Assembly: GCA_041392475.1 (NCBI GenBank)
Contig: JAWKLZ010000001.1
Coordinates: forward strand, 1,116,001-1,180,000
Source: Chitinophagales bacterium
GTDB lineage: Bacteria; Bacteroidota; Bacteroidia; Chitinophagales; UBA2359
Length of the DNA stretch: 64,000 nucleotides
Direction: 5' to 3'
Shown: piece by piece, positions 18,520-28,101 of the stretch
Position numbering within the stretch: position 1 is the first letter of the stretch
How the letters are laid out: each line of letters opens with the position of its first letter
Notes under the pieces: model-generated
The model's database searches: none
What the model saw: only the letters and a program-made list of their open reading frames with translations
Told to the model about the DNA's origin: nothing
Program-made: the position numbers and the translations under genes

Positions 18520-18527
18520 TATACTTG
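18520..18527 (+). promoter_or_regulatory. Candidate -7 element of the trp leader transcript
   Basis: TATACTTG at 18520-18527 matches TAnnTTTG with one mismatch. The -33 region is a T-rich run (18495-18504) without a clear TTTG. Transcription would begin near 18534, giving a short start to the leader peptide at 18553. Confidence 0.4.
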
Positions 18528-18552
18528 CAGTAATCATTCAAGTAAAACAAAA

Positions 18553-18645
18553 ATGCGTTTACAAAACCTATATACTGCAAAAAATTGGTGGCGTACGGTA
18601 AAAAATCATCGTGCGAACACACCTTTTCAGTCCTGTAGAGAATGA
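18553..18645 (+). CDS. trpL: trp operon leader peptide (30 aa, tandem Trp codons)
   Basis: ATG at 18553, stop TGA at 18643-18645. The peptide begins MRLQNLYTAKNWWR; Trp12 and Trp13 are encoded by consecutive TGG codons at 18586-18591. It lies about 100 bases before trpC and is followed by mutually exclusive RNA hairpins (features at 18610-18707 and 18688-18723). This is the standard design of ribosome-mediated attenuation: the ribosome stalls at the Trp codons when charged tRNA-Trp is short. Too short to be found by ordinary gene calling. Confidence 0.85.
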   Translation: MRLQNLYTAKNWWRTVKNHRANTPFQSCRE

Positions 18646-18707
18646 TACAATTATACAAAGTAATTTGATGTCTATCTTTTTTTCTTGAAAGGCTCGCTGT
18701 TCGCACG
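18610..18707 (+). promoter_or_regulatory. trp antiterminator pairing
   Basis: CGTGCGAACA (18610-18619), 18 bases after the second Trp codon and inside the leader peptide, is the exact reverse complement of TGTTCGCACG (18698-18707), which lies in the upper part of the terminator hairpin. A ribosome stalled at Trp12/13 leaves 18610-18619 free to pair and break the terminator; a ribosome reaching the stop codon covers it. Confidence 0.82.
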
Positions 18708-18723
18708 GTGAGCCTTTTTTTTT
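18688..18723 (+). terminator. trp attenuator (intrinsic terminator)
   Basis: AAAGGCTC (18688-18695) pairs with GAGCCTTT (18710-18717), extended inward by G-U and C-G pairs, and is followed by nine T residues (18715-18723). It ends 25 bases before the trpC start codon. Its loop side contains the antiterminator partner 18698-18707. Confidence 0.88.
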
Positions 18724-18748
18724 GACAATACAGTAAAACAATAAAAGC

Positions 18749-19549
18749 ATGAATATTCTAACTAAAATCCTCCACCACAAACAATTAGAAATTCAATACG
18801 CAAAAAAACAGCGCAGTATTCGAGAGCTTCAAAGCAGTCCTTTTTTCAATAGGTCAAGCATTTCGATGAAACACAGCATCCAAAACGGATCAGGTATCAT
18901 TGCAGAAATCAAACGCAGTTCTCCCTCTAAAGGAATTATCAATGCAAACGTTGTAGTAGAGGAAGTTGCAAAAGGATATACCAAAGCAGGTGCATCCGCT
19001 ATTTCTGTTTTAACCGACTCAGAGTTTTTTGGAGGTAGCAATGCCATCCTGACCTCCGTTCGTCAAGAAGTCTTAACACCTCTTCTACGCAAAGAATTCA
19101 TCATTGACGAATACCAAGTCATTGAAACAAAAGCCATTGGAGCAGATGCTATTCTATTGATAGCTGCCGCTTTAGAACCCAATATGCTCATGGTTTTGGC
19201 ACAATTGGCACAGTCCATCGGCTTAGAAGTGCTGATGGAAGTCCATAACAAAGCCGAACTCGACAGCCACCTAAATCCCTACCTCGATATGGTAGGCGTA
19301 AACAACCGCAACCTCAAAACTTTTGAAGTATCGGTACAAACTTCAAAAGATTTGGTGAATGACATCCCAAATGAGCTTGTCAAAATTTCGGAAAGTGGAA
19401 TCTCAAATCCCCAAACCGTTCTCGAACTTCAAAAGGTGGGCTTTCAAGGTTTTTTGATTGGTGAGCAATTCATGAAACAAGTCAATCCCACAGATGCTTG
19501 CAGCCAATTTATTCAACAAATCAAAATAGCTTCTATTTCAAATCACTAA
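18749..19549 (+). CDS. trpC: Indole-3-glycerol-phosphate synthase
   Basis: 266 aa, the normal length for a monofunctional TrpC. It closes the indole ring in tryptophan synthesis. Motifs seen: IIAEIKRSSPSKG (about 50-62, catalytic Lys), ASAISVLTDSEFFGGS, LRKEFIIDEYQV, GADAILLIAA, LEVLMEVHN, VGVNNRNLKTFEV and ISESGI. It stands alone here: no other trp gene lies within the window on this strand, yet it has its own attenuator, so it is probably a separately controlled transcription unit, or trp genes are scattered in this genome. The next gene is on the opposite strand. Confidence 0.97.
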   Translation: MNILTKILHHKQLEIQYAKKQRSIRELQSSPFFNRSSISMKHSIQNGSGIIAEIKRSSPSKGIINANVVVEEVAKGYTKAGASAISVLTDSEFFGGSNAILTSVRQEVLTPLLRKEFIIDEYQVIETKAIGADAILLIAAALEPNMLMVLAQLAQSIGLEVLMEVHNKAELDSHLNPYLDMVGVNNRNLKTFEVSVQTSKDLVNDIPNELVKISESGISNPQTVLELQKVGFQGFLIGEQFMKQVNPTDACSQFIQQIKIASISNH

Positions 19550-19671
19550 GGCAAATTAAAAACTCAGGTATAAATTCAATATTAGAAATTACCGTTTTCA
19601 ATTAACTACAAACCCCAACTATTCTTGTACATTTGGTGGAAGAGTTTGCCATTGAAGCGGTTATACCAATA

Positions 19672-21723
19672 TCATTGCACTTTCGCCTTTTTCTTCACCA
19701 TCGTCAAAATGGTTGCAATTGCCACCGTTTCGCCCGTTTCGTCATAGACATCCACCAAAAATTTGACAATGCCTTTGGGGATGTCTTCCGCATCACGAGG
19801 TTCTTGCTCCAATTTTTCTTTGACCGTCAATCGAACGCCAATCGTCATGCCTGCATACACAGGCTTGGTAAAGCGACATTCCTCCAAACCATAGTTCAAC
19901 AAAACAGGCCCTTTGGCGGGATGCACAAACAAACCTGCAGCGGCTGATAGGACAAAATAACCATGCGCTACTCGTTTTTCAAAAGTCGTTCCTTCCAAAG
20001 CCGTTTCATCGGTGTGTGCATAAAAATGGTCCCAACTGATGTTGCCGAAATTAACTATATCCGCTTCTGTCACAGTACGTTTGTGGGTAATGACCGTTTC
20101 GCCAATCTGCAAATCTTCAAAGTGCTTTTGGAAAACATGTTGGGTAGGTAGTTTGTATTCACCACCAACTTGATAGACGTTTGTAACTTCGGTAAGCGTG
20201 GTGGGCGAACCCTGAATGGCACAGCGTTGAAGGTAGTGTTTTACCCCTCTTTCACCGCCCATTTCCTCGCCTCCACCTGCACGTCCAGGGCCGCCATGCA
20301 CCAACATTGGAAGAGGTGAACCATGACCAGTACTTTCTTTTGCACAAGCTCGATTGAGGATCAAAATACGTCCGTGATGACTTGCCGCACCCACCACAAA
20401 TTTTCGGGCAGTTTGGTTGTCATTCGTAGTAATTGAGCAGCAAAGTGAACCTTTTCCCATTTTGGCGAGTTCGATGGCTTCGTCCATGTTTTTGTAGGGC
20501 ATCACCGTGCTGACGGGTCCAAAGGCTTCAATGTTGTGTGCTTCTCGGTGGGTAAATGGTTGGTTTTGAAGCAAAACAATGGGTGAAATAAAAGATCCTT
20601 TTTGGCTATCTGCACCCACGACTTCCACATAATTGGGATTGCCGTAAATAATTTCAGCATTTTGAGACAATTCTGCAATGCGTTCTTGTACTTCTTCAAC
20701 TTGTACTTTTCCAGCCAATGCTCCCATCCTGACTTCCTTCCATTCGGGATTGCCAATAACTGTACTTGCCAATCGCTGCCCCAAAGCTAACTGCACATCC
20801 TCCACCAAATTTTCGGGAACGATTACCCGACGAATGGCAGTGCATTTCTGTCCACATTTTGCGGTCATTTCTTTGGCAACTTCTTTGATAAACAACTGAA
20901 ATTCTTCGGTATCGGGTGTAGCATCTTCACCCAAAACAGCACAGTTGAGCGAATCGGCTTCCATATTGAAGGGAACAGCTTCCTCCAAAATTCGAGGCGT
21001 GGATTTCAACATTCTGCCTGTAGTTGCAGAACCCGTAAAAGTAACCACATCTTGTGACATCGTGTGGTCTAAAATGCCTCTTGCCGAGCCACATATCAAT
21101 TGCAGTGCGCCTTCGGGTAAGATATTGGAGGCGATGATTTCTTTGACCATTGCTTCGGTGAGGAAAGAGGTAATCGTTGCGGGTTTGATGATTGCAGGAA
21201 CGCCAGCTAAAAGATTCACAGCTATTTTTTCCAACATTCCCCAAATAGGAAAGTTGAAGGCGTTGATATGAATAGCTACACCTTCTTTGGGAACCATGAT
21301 GTGGTGTCCGATGAAACTACCATTTTTGGAAAGTGAAACCGCTTCACCATCGACATAATAGGCTTCGCTGCCAAATTTTTTACGCAAACTCGCATTGGCA
21401 AATAAGTTTCCAATTCCTCCTTCAATATCAATCCAACTGTCCGAACGGGTTGCGCCTGTTTGGTAGCTAATGGGGTAAAATTGTTCTTTAATTTTGTATA
21501 GATGCAGTGCCAGTTGTTTGAGCATCAAGCCTCTTTCATGGAAGGTCATTTTACGTAGAATGGGGTTTCCCACGTTTCGTCCATATTCCAAAACTTCCTT
21601 GAAATCAATTCCTTTTGTTGTGGCATGGGTGATTACTTCTCCTGTTACGGCATGGTGTAGGGCTTCACCTTCACCGTTTCCTTCTACCCATTGTCCTAAT
21701 ATATAATTTTGTAGTTTTGACAT
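19672..21723 (-). CDS. paaZ: Bifunctional oxepin-CoA hydrolase / 3-oxo-5,6-dehydrosuberyl-CoA semialdehyde dehydrogenase
   Basis: 683 aa, matching PaaZ (E. coli about 681). The enzyme opens the oxepin ring and oxidises the aldehyde in aerobic phenylacetate degradation. The N-terminal two thirds are an aldehyde dehydrogenase (VAIHINAFNFPIWGMLEKIA, VTFTGSATTGRML, the Cys region TAKCGQKCTAIRRV, and VHGGPGRAGGGEEMGG). The C-terminal part (about 535-683) is an R-specific MaoC-like hydratase (VTEADIVNFGNISWDHFYAHTD, with HGYFVLSAAAGL). The fusion is intact. No other paa genes lie next to it here. Confidence 0.95.
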   Translation of the reverse strand: MSKLQNYILGQWVEGNGEGEALHHAVTGEVITHATTKGIDFKEVLEYGRNVGNPILRKMTFHERGLMLKQLALHLYKIKEQFYPISYQTGATRSDSWIDIEGGIGNLFANASLRKKFGSEAYYVDGEAVSLSKNGSFIGHHIMVPKEGVAIHINAFNFPIWGMLEKIAVNLLAGVPAIIKPATITSFLTEAMVKEIIASNILPEGALQLICGSARGILDHTMSQDVVTFTGSATTGRMLKSTPRILEEAVPFNMEADSLNCAVLGEDATPDTEEFQLFIKEVAKEMTAKCGQKCTAIRRVIVPENLVEDVQLALGQRLASTVIGNPEWKEVRMGALAGKVQVEEVQERIAELSQNAEIIYGNPNYVEVVGADSQKGSFISPIVLLQNQPFTHREAHNIEAFGPVSTVMPYKNMDEAIELAKMGKGSLCCSITTNDNQTARKFVVGAASHHGRILILNRACAKESTGHGSPLPMLVHGGPGRAGGGEEMGGERGVKHYLQRCAIQGSPTTLTEVTNVYQVGGEYKLPTQHVFQKHFEDLQIGETVITHKRTVTEADIVNFGNISWDHFYAHTDETALEGTTFEKRVAHGYFVLSAAAGLFVHPAKGPVLLNYGLEECRFTKPVYAGMTIGVRLTVKEKLEQEPRDAEDIPKGIVKFLVDVYDETGETVAIATILTMVKKKAKVQ

Positions 21724-21826
21724 GGTTGTTGTTGATTTTTAGTTATTTTACTGCAAAATACAAAATTTTAAGGTTTCCTTTTATTTTTACAAAATTCTCG
21801 CAGTCTTTTAATAAACAGCAACTATA

Positions 21827-22342
21827 ATGAATATTTCAGAAGCCATTCAATTGATAATAGGAGATACCGCCTTCTCAAATCATCCCAATATATGGGCAGA
21901 TTTAGGTTGTGGAAGTGGTCTTTTCACCTATGCTTTGGCAAACCTTTTACCCAAACAAAGTACCATTATTGCAGTGGATAAGTCTTATCAACTATTGCAG
22001 GAAAGTAATTCAACAGGCGTAAGGATTGAGTTTTTACAAGCTAATTTTGAGAAAGATGTATTGGTATTACCTCCATTGAATGGCATCCTTATGGCAAATT
22101 CTTTACATTATGTGAAAGACAAAAAGAGTCTATTGGAAAGGTTACAAACTCACTTCAATACAAATGGTAGGTTCATCATTGTAGAATATGATACACTAAA
22201 CACTAACTCTTGGGTTCCTTTCCCAATTGATTATCCTCATCTAAGAGAGCTCTTTTTAGAGTTGGGTTTTAAAAAAATCGAAAAAATTGGAGTACATCCT
22301 TCTATTTATGGGAGCAATATATATTCTTGTTTGGTAACGTAA
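21827..22342 (+). CDS. Class I SAM-dependent methyltransferase
   Basis: 171 aa. Motif I, ADLGCGSGLFTYALA, near residue 25 binds S-adenosylmethionine; IIAVDKSYQLLQ is the acidic motif II and NGILMANSLHYVKDK the motif IV region. A short methyltransferase-11-like protein with no C-terminal substrate domain, so its substrate cannot be predicted. It is divergent from paaZ and converges with the PP2C-like gene, with only five bases between the stops. Confidence 0.85.
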   Translation: MNISEAIQLIIGDTAFSNHPNIWADLGCGSGLFTYALANLLPKQSTIIAVDKSYQLLQESNSTGVRIEFLQANFEKDVLVLPPLNGILMANSLHYVKDKKSLLERLQTHFNTNGRFIIVEYDTLNTNSWVPFPIDYPHLRELFLELGFKKIEKIGVHPSIYGSNIYSCLVT

Positions 22343-22347
22343 TCTCC

Positions 22348-24690
22348 TTACTTCAACTCCTTCAACTTCTCCGCTGCGGGAGCCGAACCTTTCCCTGCTG
22401 CAATGTTGTAACATTCCTTTGCACGATTGGTGTCTTTGCCTTCAAAATGCTGACCCAATTTGTAGAGAACCTGAGGATTAACGCTATATAGCAAGTTGTT
22501 GTCTCGTAGATGGTAATAACATTCGCTATTGTAGTTCGTGCTTTCGCATAATTTTTCACCTTTCCGCAAGCGTTTTTTGGAAATGTCTGCTTGCATTTCA
22601 ATTATTTTTTCGTTGCATTTTGCTATTTTCGCATTGATTGCAGCAGGGTCAGAAGCATCGCTCAAAGCCCTTTGGTACAATTCCCTTGCAGTAGCAAAAT
22701 TATTGCTATCGAAAGCTTTATCAGCATCTGTTATCAACTTTTGAAATGCATTGTTGGCTTGAGATTGTTCAATCATATTTTTGGCAATTTCGATACGCTG
22801 GGCCGCATATCCATCGTCTTTTTCCACCTTCAATGCCTCTTGATACAATCGCTGCGCTTCTTCATATTTTTTGGACTGAAAAGCCGCATCCGCTTGTTGC
22901 ATCAAGTCATTGTATTTTGATTTGCTACTCAATTTTTCATTGATTTCCTTGAGTTTATTCACTACCCCTTCTGTACTATTGTACTCCAATGCAGCCTTGT
23001 ATTTCGTTGCAGCAAGTTCCAAATTTCCCTTATCATAAGCCGTTTTTCCTTCTTCCAGCAAGTTTTTGTATTCTTGGTGGGTGATAATGGAATCATCTGT
23101 ATCAGGTTTTAGCACTTCGACTTTCACTGGCCTTCTTTCTCTTATTTTGGGTTCATTCTTATATTCCTCCACAAGTGTTTCTTCCTCCACATCCGTGTAC
23201 AAATCATCTTCCTCTTCTTCAGCAGTTGCAGGAGGAGCAGTACCAATCTGTATAGCCTTTCCTATTGCCAGTGCCATGTCAAGTGTATCTTCCTTCAATG
23301 CTTTGTAAGTGTTGTTGATACGGTACAAAAGTTGGGTGTCTTGCTGTGCCAAATACAAAGCTTCAAAAAGACTGTTTCTGGCTTGTTCAAAACCATTTAC
23401 TTGCATGAGCGAATCAGCTTCAACTATCAAGCGGTTTTTTTCTTTGAGTAAATAATCTTCAATGGACTGCAATTTTTTGCTAGCATATTCGCTGTTGGGG
23501 TGAAAAGTCAACACGTTTTTGTATTCGTCACGTGCTTTCAGCAACATTCCATCTTTGTACAGTTTGTCAGCAATGCCAATCATCTGTTGCTCTTCTGCTT
23601 GTCGAATCTTCGCTCTCACACCAGCAAAAACACTTGTATCTTCCAAAGCCAAGTTCAAACTACTTTGATAAAGAGCAATGGCATCTTGATACGCTCCTTT
23701 TGTTATCAATTCTTCTGCTTGTATCATCTGCTGCTCAAAGACTACTTCGGGCTTCGACTGTTGTAATTTGTAGGCAAAAGCAATGGCAACTACTGTCAAA
23801 ATGAGTAGTGAGAGTAAAAAGGCATTTCGTGAAGCTTTAGAAATCGAAGGTGTTTTAAAACCACTGCTTTTTCTGCGAATCGGCCCCGTATCAATGCTCA
23901 CATCCGAAGAATTAGCAGTATTTGCTACTGTTGTAATGGGCATATTTTCTATACTCCCTTCTGCTGTACTGTCTATTTGAAGTAAATACAGTCCACAACC
24001 TTTGTAGGAATGGGTACTGCACAAATCTTTTATTTTTTCAACAATCGCCTTGTTTTTATTGATATTTCCATCTCCTTGTGATAGTAAATACCGTATATTT
24101 CTGTCATCCAACGTTTCAACTACTCCTTCGCTACACATCAAAAAATAATCACCAGGCAGTATGTCTTTGACAATCGAGAGACTAAGGTAAGCTGGTTCTA
24201 TCCCCGAAATAGCTCTTGGAACAACGACTGTTTTGCCATTTTTATAGGCATTTACAGTGTGGTCTTGGGTTTTAGTGATGATTTGATTGCCTCGCACATG
24301 ATAGATGCGGCTATTGCCTACCCATGCAATGGTAAGCGTATCATTTTCATTGAAGTACAATAAAGCAAGTGTACTTCTCATGCCTCTTTCTTTTGGGTTG
24401 GATTGGACGTATTCTCGCAATTTCCCCTCCACAAATCGAAGTGCATCATTCATGTAGAGCTGTCCTACGGCATTGTCTTTTGGGGGTCTTTTTTGGGTAA
24501 AATATTCATAAAATCCTTTTGTTACTAATGAAGATGCATCTCCTTTTACTCCTCCACTCGATCCATCGCACAAAATAAATAACCGACTGTCGGTAGTATC
24601 TCCATTGTTGAGAGGATATAAATAATTAAAATTTCGTCCGCTTTTACCGTCTATATTAAAAAATTGGGGTATATTGATAGTAATATTCAT
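22348..24690 (-). CDS. Membrane protein with degenerate PP2C phosphatase domain and TPR repeats
   Basis: 780 aa. Residues 1-245 have the PP2C fold pattern: FILCDGSSGG, RSTLALLYFNENDTLTIAWVGNSRIYHVRG, TQDHTV and PGDYFLMCSEGVVETL. One transmembrane segment follows at about 290-310 (AFLLSLLILTVVAIAFAYKL), then TPR-like helical repeats to the end (for example KTAYDKGNLELAATKYKAAL), separated by an acidic linker near 510-530. Metal ligands normally given by Asp are mostly changed: the first NED/NQD motif reads NFN, SDG is SEG, and the final DN is KG; only the Asp of CDG is kept. It may therefore be a poorly active or non-catalytic phosphatase used as a sensor or scaffold. Partners are unknown. Confidence 0.85.
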   Translation of the reverse strand: MNITINIPQFFNIDGKSGRNFNYLYPLNNGDTTDSRLFILCDGSSGGVKGDASSLVTKGFYEYFTQKRPPKDNAVGQLYMNDALRFVEGKLREYVQSNPKERGMRSTLALLYFNENDTLTIAWVGNSRIYHVRGNQIITKTQDHTVNAYKNGKTVVVPRAISGIEPAYLSLSIVKDILPGDYFLMCSEGVVETLDDRNIRYLLSQGDGNINKNKAIVEKIKDLCSTHSYKGCGLYLLQIDSTAEGSIENMPITTVANTANSSDVSIDTGPIRRKSSGFKTPSISKASRNAFLLSLLILTVVAIAFAYKLQQSKPEVVFEQQMIQAEELITKGAYQDAIALYQSSLNLALEDTSVFAGVRAKIRQAEEQQMIGIADKLYKDGMLLKARDEYKNVLTFHPNSEYASKKLQSIEDYLLKEKNRLIVEADSLMQVNGFEQARNSLFEALYLAQQDTQLLYRINNTYKALKEDTLDMALAIGKAIQIGTAPPATAEEEEDDLYTDVEEETLVEEYKNEPKIRERRPVKVEVLKPDTDDSIITHQEYKNLLEEGKTAYDKGNLELAATKYKAALEYNSTEGVVNKLKEINEKLSSKSKYNDLMQQADAAFQSKKYEEAQRLYQEALKVEKDDGYAAQRIEIAKNMIEQSQANNAFQKLITDADKAFDSNNFATARELYQRALSDASDPAAINAKIAKCNEKIIEMQADISKKRLRKGEKLCESTNYNSECYYHLRDNNLLYSVNPQVLYKLGQHFEGKDTNRAKECYNIAAGKGSAPAAEKLKELK

Positions 24691-25044
24691 TTCTATGACT
24701 TCTGGCTTTACAAAATATGGTTAAAAATATTGGGTAGTTTCTTATTGATAAATCAAATACAATTTTACACTTATTACCATAAAACTAATTCATCCAATAG
24801 TTTTTATAAATTAAAAACTTGTTTTGAACCCAAAAATTGTATGATGCTTTTATCAATTTTAAAAGGATGGAAGTATGAGCTTCAAATTAGTTTGCCGTAA
24901 AATTAGTCATTTCCGATTGAAGCTAAGCTCTATTTCCCTTCAAAATATTTGCATAGACAATTAACTTGGTGATTTAAACTATTCATGAGGCATTAACATA
25001 TTTAAAAATCACATTGTTTCCTTCACTTAAAATCAATTCTCGGT
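24691..25044. other. Divergent intergenic region
   Basis: AT-rich spacer between the divergently transcribed PP2C-like and DUF2339 genes; it must carry both promoters. AATATTTG at about 24941-24948 is one base off TAnnTTTG and could serve the DUF2339 gene. No RNA gene, repeat or small gene was recognised. Confidence 0.4.
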
Positions 25045-28000
25045 ATGGAAGGTTTTTTTTCCATTATTGCATTCATCCTCATTTTTGTGTTGTTTAGACG
25101 CACTAAAAAACAGGCGAAATATATTGACACCTTAAAAGCACATTTGGAGGAAATGGCTTTTAGATTGAAGTCTTTGGAAAGTGGCAAAGTTGCCAAACGT
25201 GAGGATTTCATTGCAGAAAAATTAGAACAAGAACTTCATCATAAGTCTATTATACAGACTCCTTCTCTGCAAACTGTCACGGAAGAAAAACAAGATTTCC
25301 TTATCATTACCCCCGAATTGGCTCCAACAGAAACTCCTGTTATTGAAGAAGAAACAAAGACTGCAAAAGAAGAACAGGTTTTGGAACTGGAAGTGCCTTT
25401 CATCGAAATGGTGAAGCGACAACCTATCCATTTTGAAGAAACAGAAGTGACCACTCCAAAAGAAGAAAGTTTTTCTGCAATCAAGAAACTTTGGGCGCAG
25501 TTTGAAGAACAGTTTGCAGACAATTGGACAGGGGTGATTGGAGCGATTTTGTTGGTGATTGGAGTGGGTTTTGGAGGTACGTATGCGGCTTTGCGTATGG
25601 ATCCGATAATTCGGTTTTTCCTTATTTCGGCAATAGCGGCGGCATTGTTTGGGGGTTATTATTATCTCAATCGGCTTCCTAATTGGCAAAAAATGGCTTC
25701 TTGGCTGCGAAGTGCTGCAGGTTCGATTTTTTTGTTTGCCTGTTTTGGTTCGGGCGGAGTGCCTGGGCTGCAATGGATTTATCATCCTCTTTGGGCATTG
25801 ATTCTGTTGTTGGTAGGTGTTGCGGTGAATTTGTATTTGGCATGGATAGGCGGAAAACAGGTATTTAGTTCCTTACACATTGTATTGAGTTTATTGGCTT
25901 TGGGGCTTGCTCCTGCGTCCGATTTGGGTTGGGGCATTGGTATTGGAATAACGCTGTTCAGCATCTTGCTCGCTTACAAACCTGAAAAATGGGATTGGCA
26001 CATTTTGGTGACGATTATTGCCTTTTTTCTGTTTCACCTTCAATGGTATTTTCACTTTGAAGATTTGGCTCAATTTACTCCCACCAAACACCTTTGGGGT
26101 ATCATCGGCATTGTGTTGGTAGGTGCTTCGGTGGCGGTGATGCACTACCGAGAACTGTATGTCACTCCCAAAATGGAAGCCTTGCCTTTGGGTGTTCACC
26201 TGCTCAATTGGATTTTTATTGGAATGGGTTTGTTGGTTCATTCTATGGGCGGACAGTGGCGTATTGTGTTCATCAGTTTGGCGGCGGTCATAGCTTTTTT
26301 TCTCGCTCGCCGAGCGAAACACTTGGGCATTTCGTGGCTCTACCACACCGATACAATTGTAGCGCAAATTTTGGCGTTTTTAGCCATTCTTGCATTGGAG
26401 GCTTGGGAGGTCAATTCGCTTATTGTCAGTGCGGTAATGCTCGTTGAAGTCTTGGGTTTTACGGCTTTGATGGTTTGGGAAAAAGAACGTTGGTTGTATG
26501 CAGTTGGGATGTGCTTTTTTGCAGTAACAGGATTGGCGTTTTTGTATTTTATAACGCTGCCTTTTCAAAATGGAGGCTATGTGAACACCTTTGCGCAGCT
26601 TCAAATTGGCATTACTGGCTTGGTGACTTTGGCTGCAATCAGTGTTTTTCACGTTGGATTGATTCGCCAAAAAAACAGTCTTTCTTTCACTGTTTTGGGC
26701 GGCAATCTCATCACAGGCACATATATCAGCGTTTGGATTTTGGTTTTGTTTTTTCATTACTTCAATCAGATTTGGGCGGTTTATGCAGCTGTTGGATTGG
26801 CAGTGATGTATTTGTGGCTGCGTCAAAGGATTCAGTCGGAAGGATTGTTTTACAGTCTTGCCTTGCTTTTGGCAGGTTTGCATGGCTTAGTATGGTTTCA
26901 GCTCATAGAAAAAGAGGCATTTGCAGTGTCTGGGCAAATTTGGTATGCTGCTCCTCTCCTATTGGCTTCCTTTGCGGCGGCTGTTTTGTCTTACGATGAA
27001 TCTTCAAAAAATCACTTCCAATGGTTTGGTATTTACCTCTTTGCAGCGCATTTGGGAGCTTCGATTTATTGGCTCACCAAACCCGCTTCTTTGCTGATTG
27101 CAGGGGTCGCATGGTTGTTTTTGTCCATTGCAGCTTTGGAGTTAGCGATGTATTTTCGCCGAAAACATGGCAGCGAAATGGCGAATGTAGGTTATACTGA
27201 CCGCTATTTGCTGCACGTTGGATATGCGTTTATTTTGGCATTTTTGATTCGGCATTTGGTGGTGCATTTGCAAGTGGAACAATACATTGGCTTCATCAAA
27301 ATTCGGATGTTGATTGAATTGTTGGCAATTGGGGTGTTTGGTTATTGGGCAAGCTACAAAAAGCCTGAAGGCGAGCCGTTTTACAAATCTTGGACACATT
27401 TTCATCCTTTGTTTTTAGAGTTGATTTTGTGGTTTGTTGTGACCATTTTCAGTGTAGAAATCAATACAATATGGTTTCCGATTGTATGGGCAGTTGCGGC
27501 TTTTGTTGCTTTGGCTTTGGGCTTGAAATTTGAGCATATCGCAAGGTTGAAATTTTATGGTCTGTTGTTTTTGTATGCCAGTATTTTCCATCTGGTGTTT
27601 GTGAGTGCTAATTACATCACCCCTTCGGTTCGTTGGCAAGATCAAGCATGGTGGGGAGGTTTGATTGCCATTGGTTTGCAGTTTGGTTTTGTGGCGTACT
27701 TTTATCCACATCGCTCATTGCAGTCGCTTAATTTTCCGCCTTTTTTGATGGGGGGAATGAAAGCACTCGCCAATTTGGTCAAACGCCATATTTTACCTTT
27801 GTTGGTTTATCCCTTGTTTATTGGCGTGGGAATTTTCTTATTTTGGTCGTTTGACAAAGCGATTTTGACCTTCCTTTGGGTGGTCGAATGTTTGGGCTTG
27901 TTTGTATTGAGCGTCGTTTTGAGGGACAAATATTTTCGGTATGTGGCTTTGGGGGGAGTGATTTTGTGTGTGGGGCGCTTGATTTTCTACGACTTGGCTC

Positions 28001-28101
28001 AGACGAATTGGCTAACTCGTGCGCTGGTGTTTGTGGGAACGGGTGTGGTGATGTTGCTGATGAATTCGATTTACAACAAATATAAGGGGCGGTTTGAATG
28101 A
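25045..28101 (+). CDS. DUF2339 multi-spanning membrane protein
   Basis: 1018 aa. An N-terminal membrane anchor (MEGFFSIIAFILIFVLFRR) is followed by a coiled-coil/acidic linker (about 25-140). The DUF2339 start FADNWTGVIGAILLVIGVGF comes at about 165, then more than 20 hydrophobic segments to the C-terminus. Proteins of this family occur widely in Bacteroidota and Proteobacteria; their function is not established. The gene's stop codon is the first part of a long 8-bp tandem array, so its 3' untranslated region is the repeat itself. Confidence 0.9.
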   Translation: MEGFFSIIAFILIFVLFRRTKKQAKYIDTLKAHLEEMAFRLKSLESGKVAKREDFIAEKLEQELHHKSIIQTPSLQTVTEEKQDFLIITPELAPTETPVIEEETKTAKEEQVLELEVPFIEMVKRQPIHFEETEVTTPKEESFSAIKKLWAQFEEQFADNWTGVIGAILLVIGVGFGGTYAALRMDPIIRFFLISAIAAALFGGYYYLNRLPNWQKMASWLRSAAGSIFLFACFGSGGVPGLQWIYHPLWALILLLVGVAVNLYLAWIGGKQVFSSLHIVLSLLALGLAPASDLGWGIGIGITLFSILLAYKPEKWDWHILVTIIAFFLFHLQWYFHFEDLAQFTPTKHLWGIIGIVLVGASVAVMHYRELYVTPKMEALPLGVHLLNWIFIGMGLLVHSMGGQWRIVFISLAAVIAFFLARRAKHLGISWLYHTDTIVAQILAFLAILALEAWEVNSLIVSAVMLVEVLGFTALMVWEKERWLYAVGMCFFAVTGLAFLYFITLPFQNGGYVNTFAQLQIGITGLVTLAAISVFHVGLIRQKNSLSFTVLGGNLITGTYISVWILVLFFHYFNQIWAVYAAVGLAVMYLWLRQRIQSEGLFYSLALLLAGLHGLVWFQLIEKEAFAVSGQIWYAAPLLLASFAAAVLSYDESSKNHFQWFGIYLFAAHLGASIYWLTKPASLLIAGVAWLFLSIAALELAMYFRRKHGSEMANVGYTDRYLLHVGYAFILAFLIRHLVVHLQVEQYIGFIKIRMLIELLAIGVFGYWASYKKPEGEPFYKSWTHFHPLFLELILWFVVTIFSVEINTIWFPIVWAVAAFVALALGLKFEHIARLKFYGLLFLYASIFHLVFVSANYITPSVRWQDQAWWGGLIAIGLQFGFVAYFYPHRSLQSLNFPPFLMGGMKALANLVKRHILPLLVYPLFIGVGIFLFWSFDKAILTFLWVVECLGLFVLSVVLRDKYFRYVALGGVILCVGRLIFYDLAQTNWLTRALVFVGTGVVMLLMNSIYNKYKGRFE

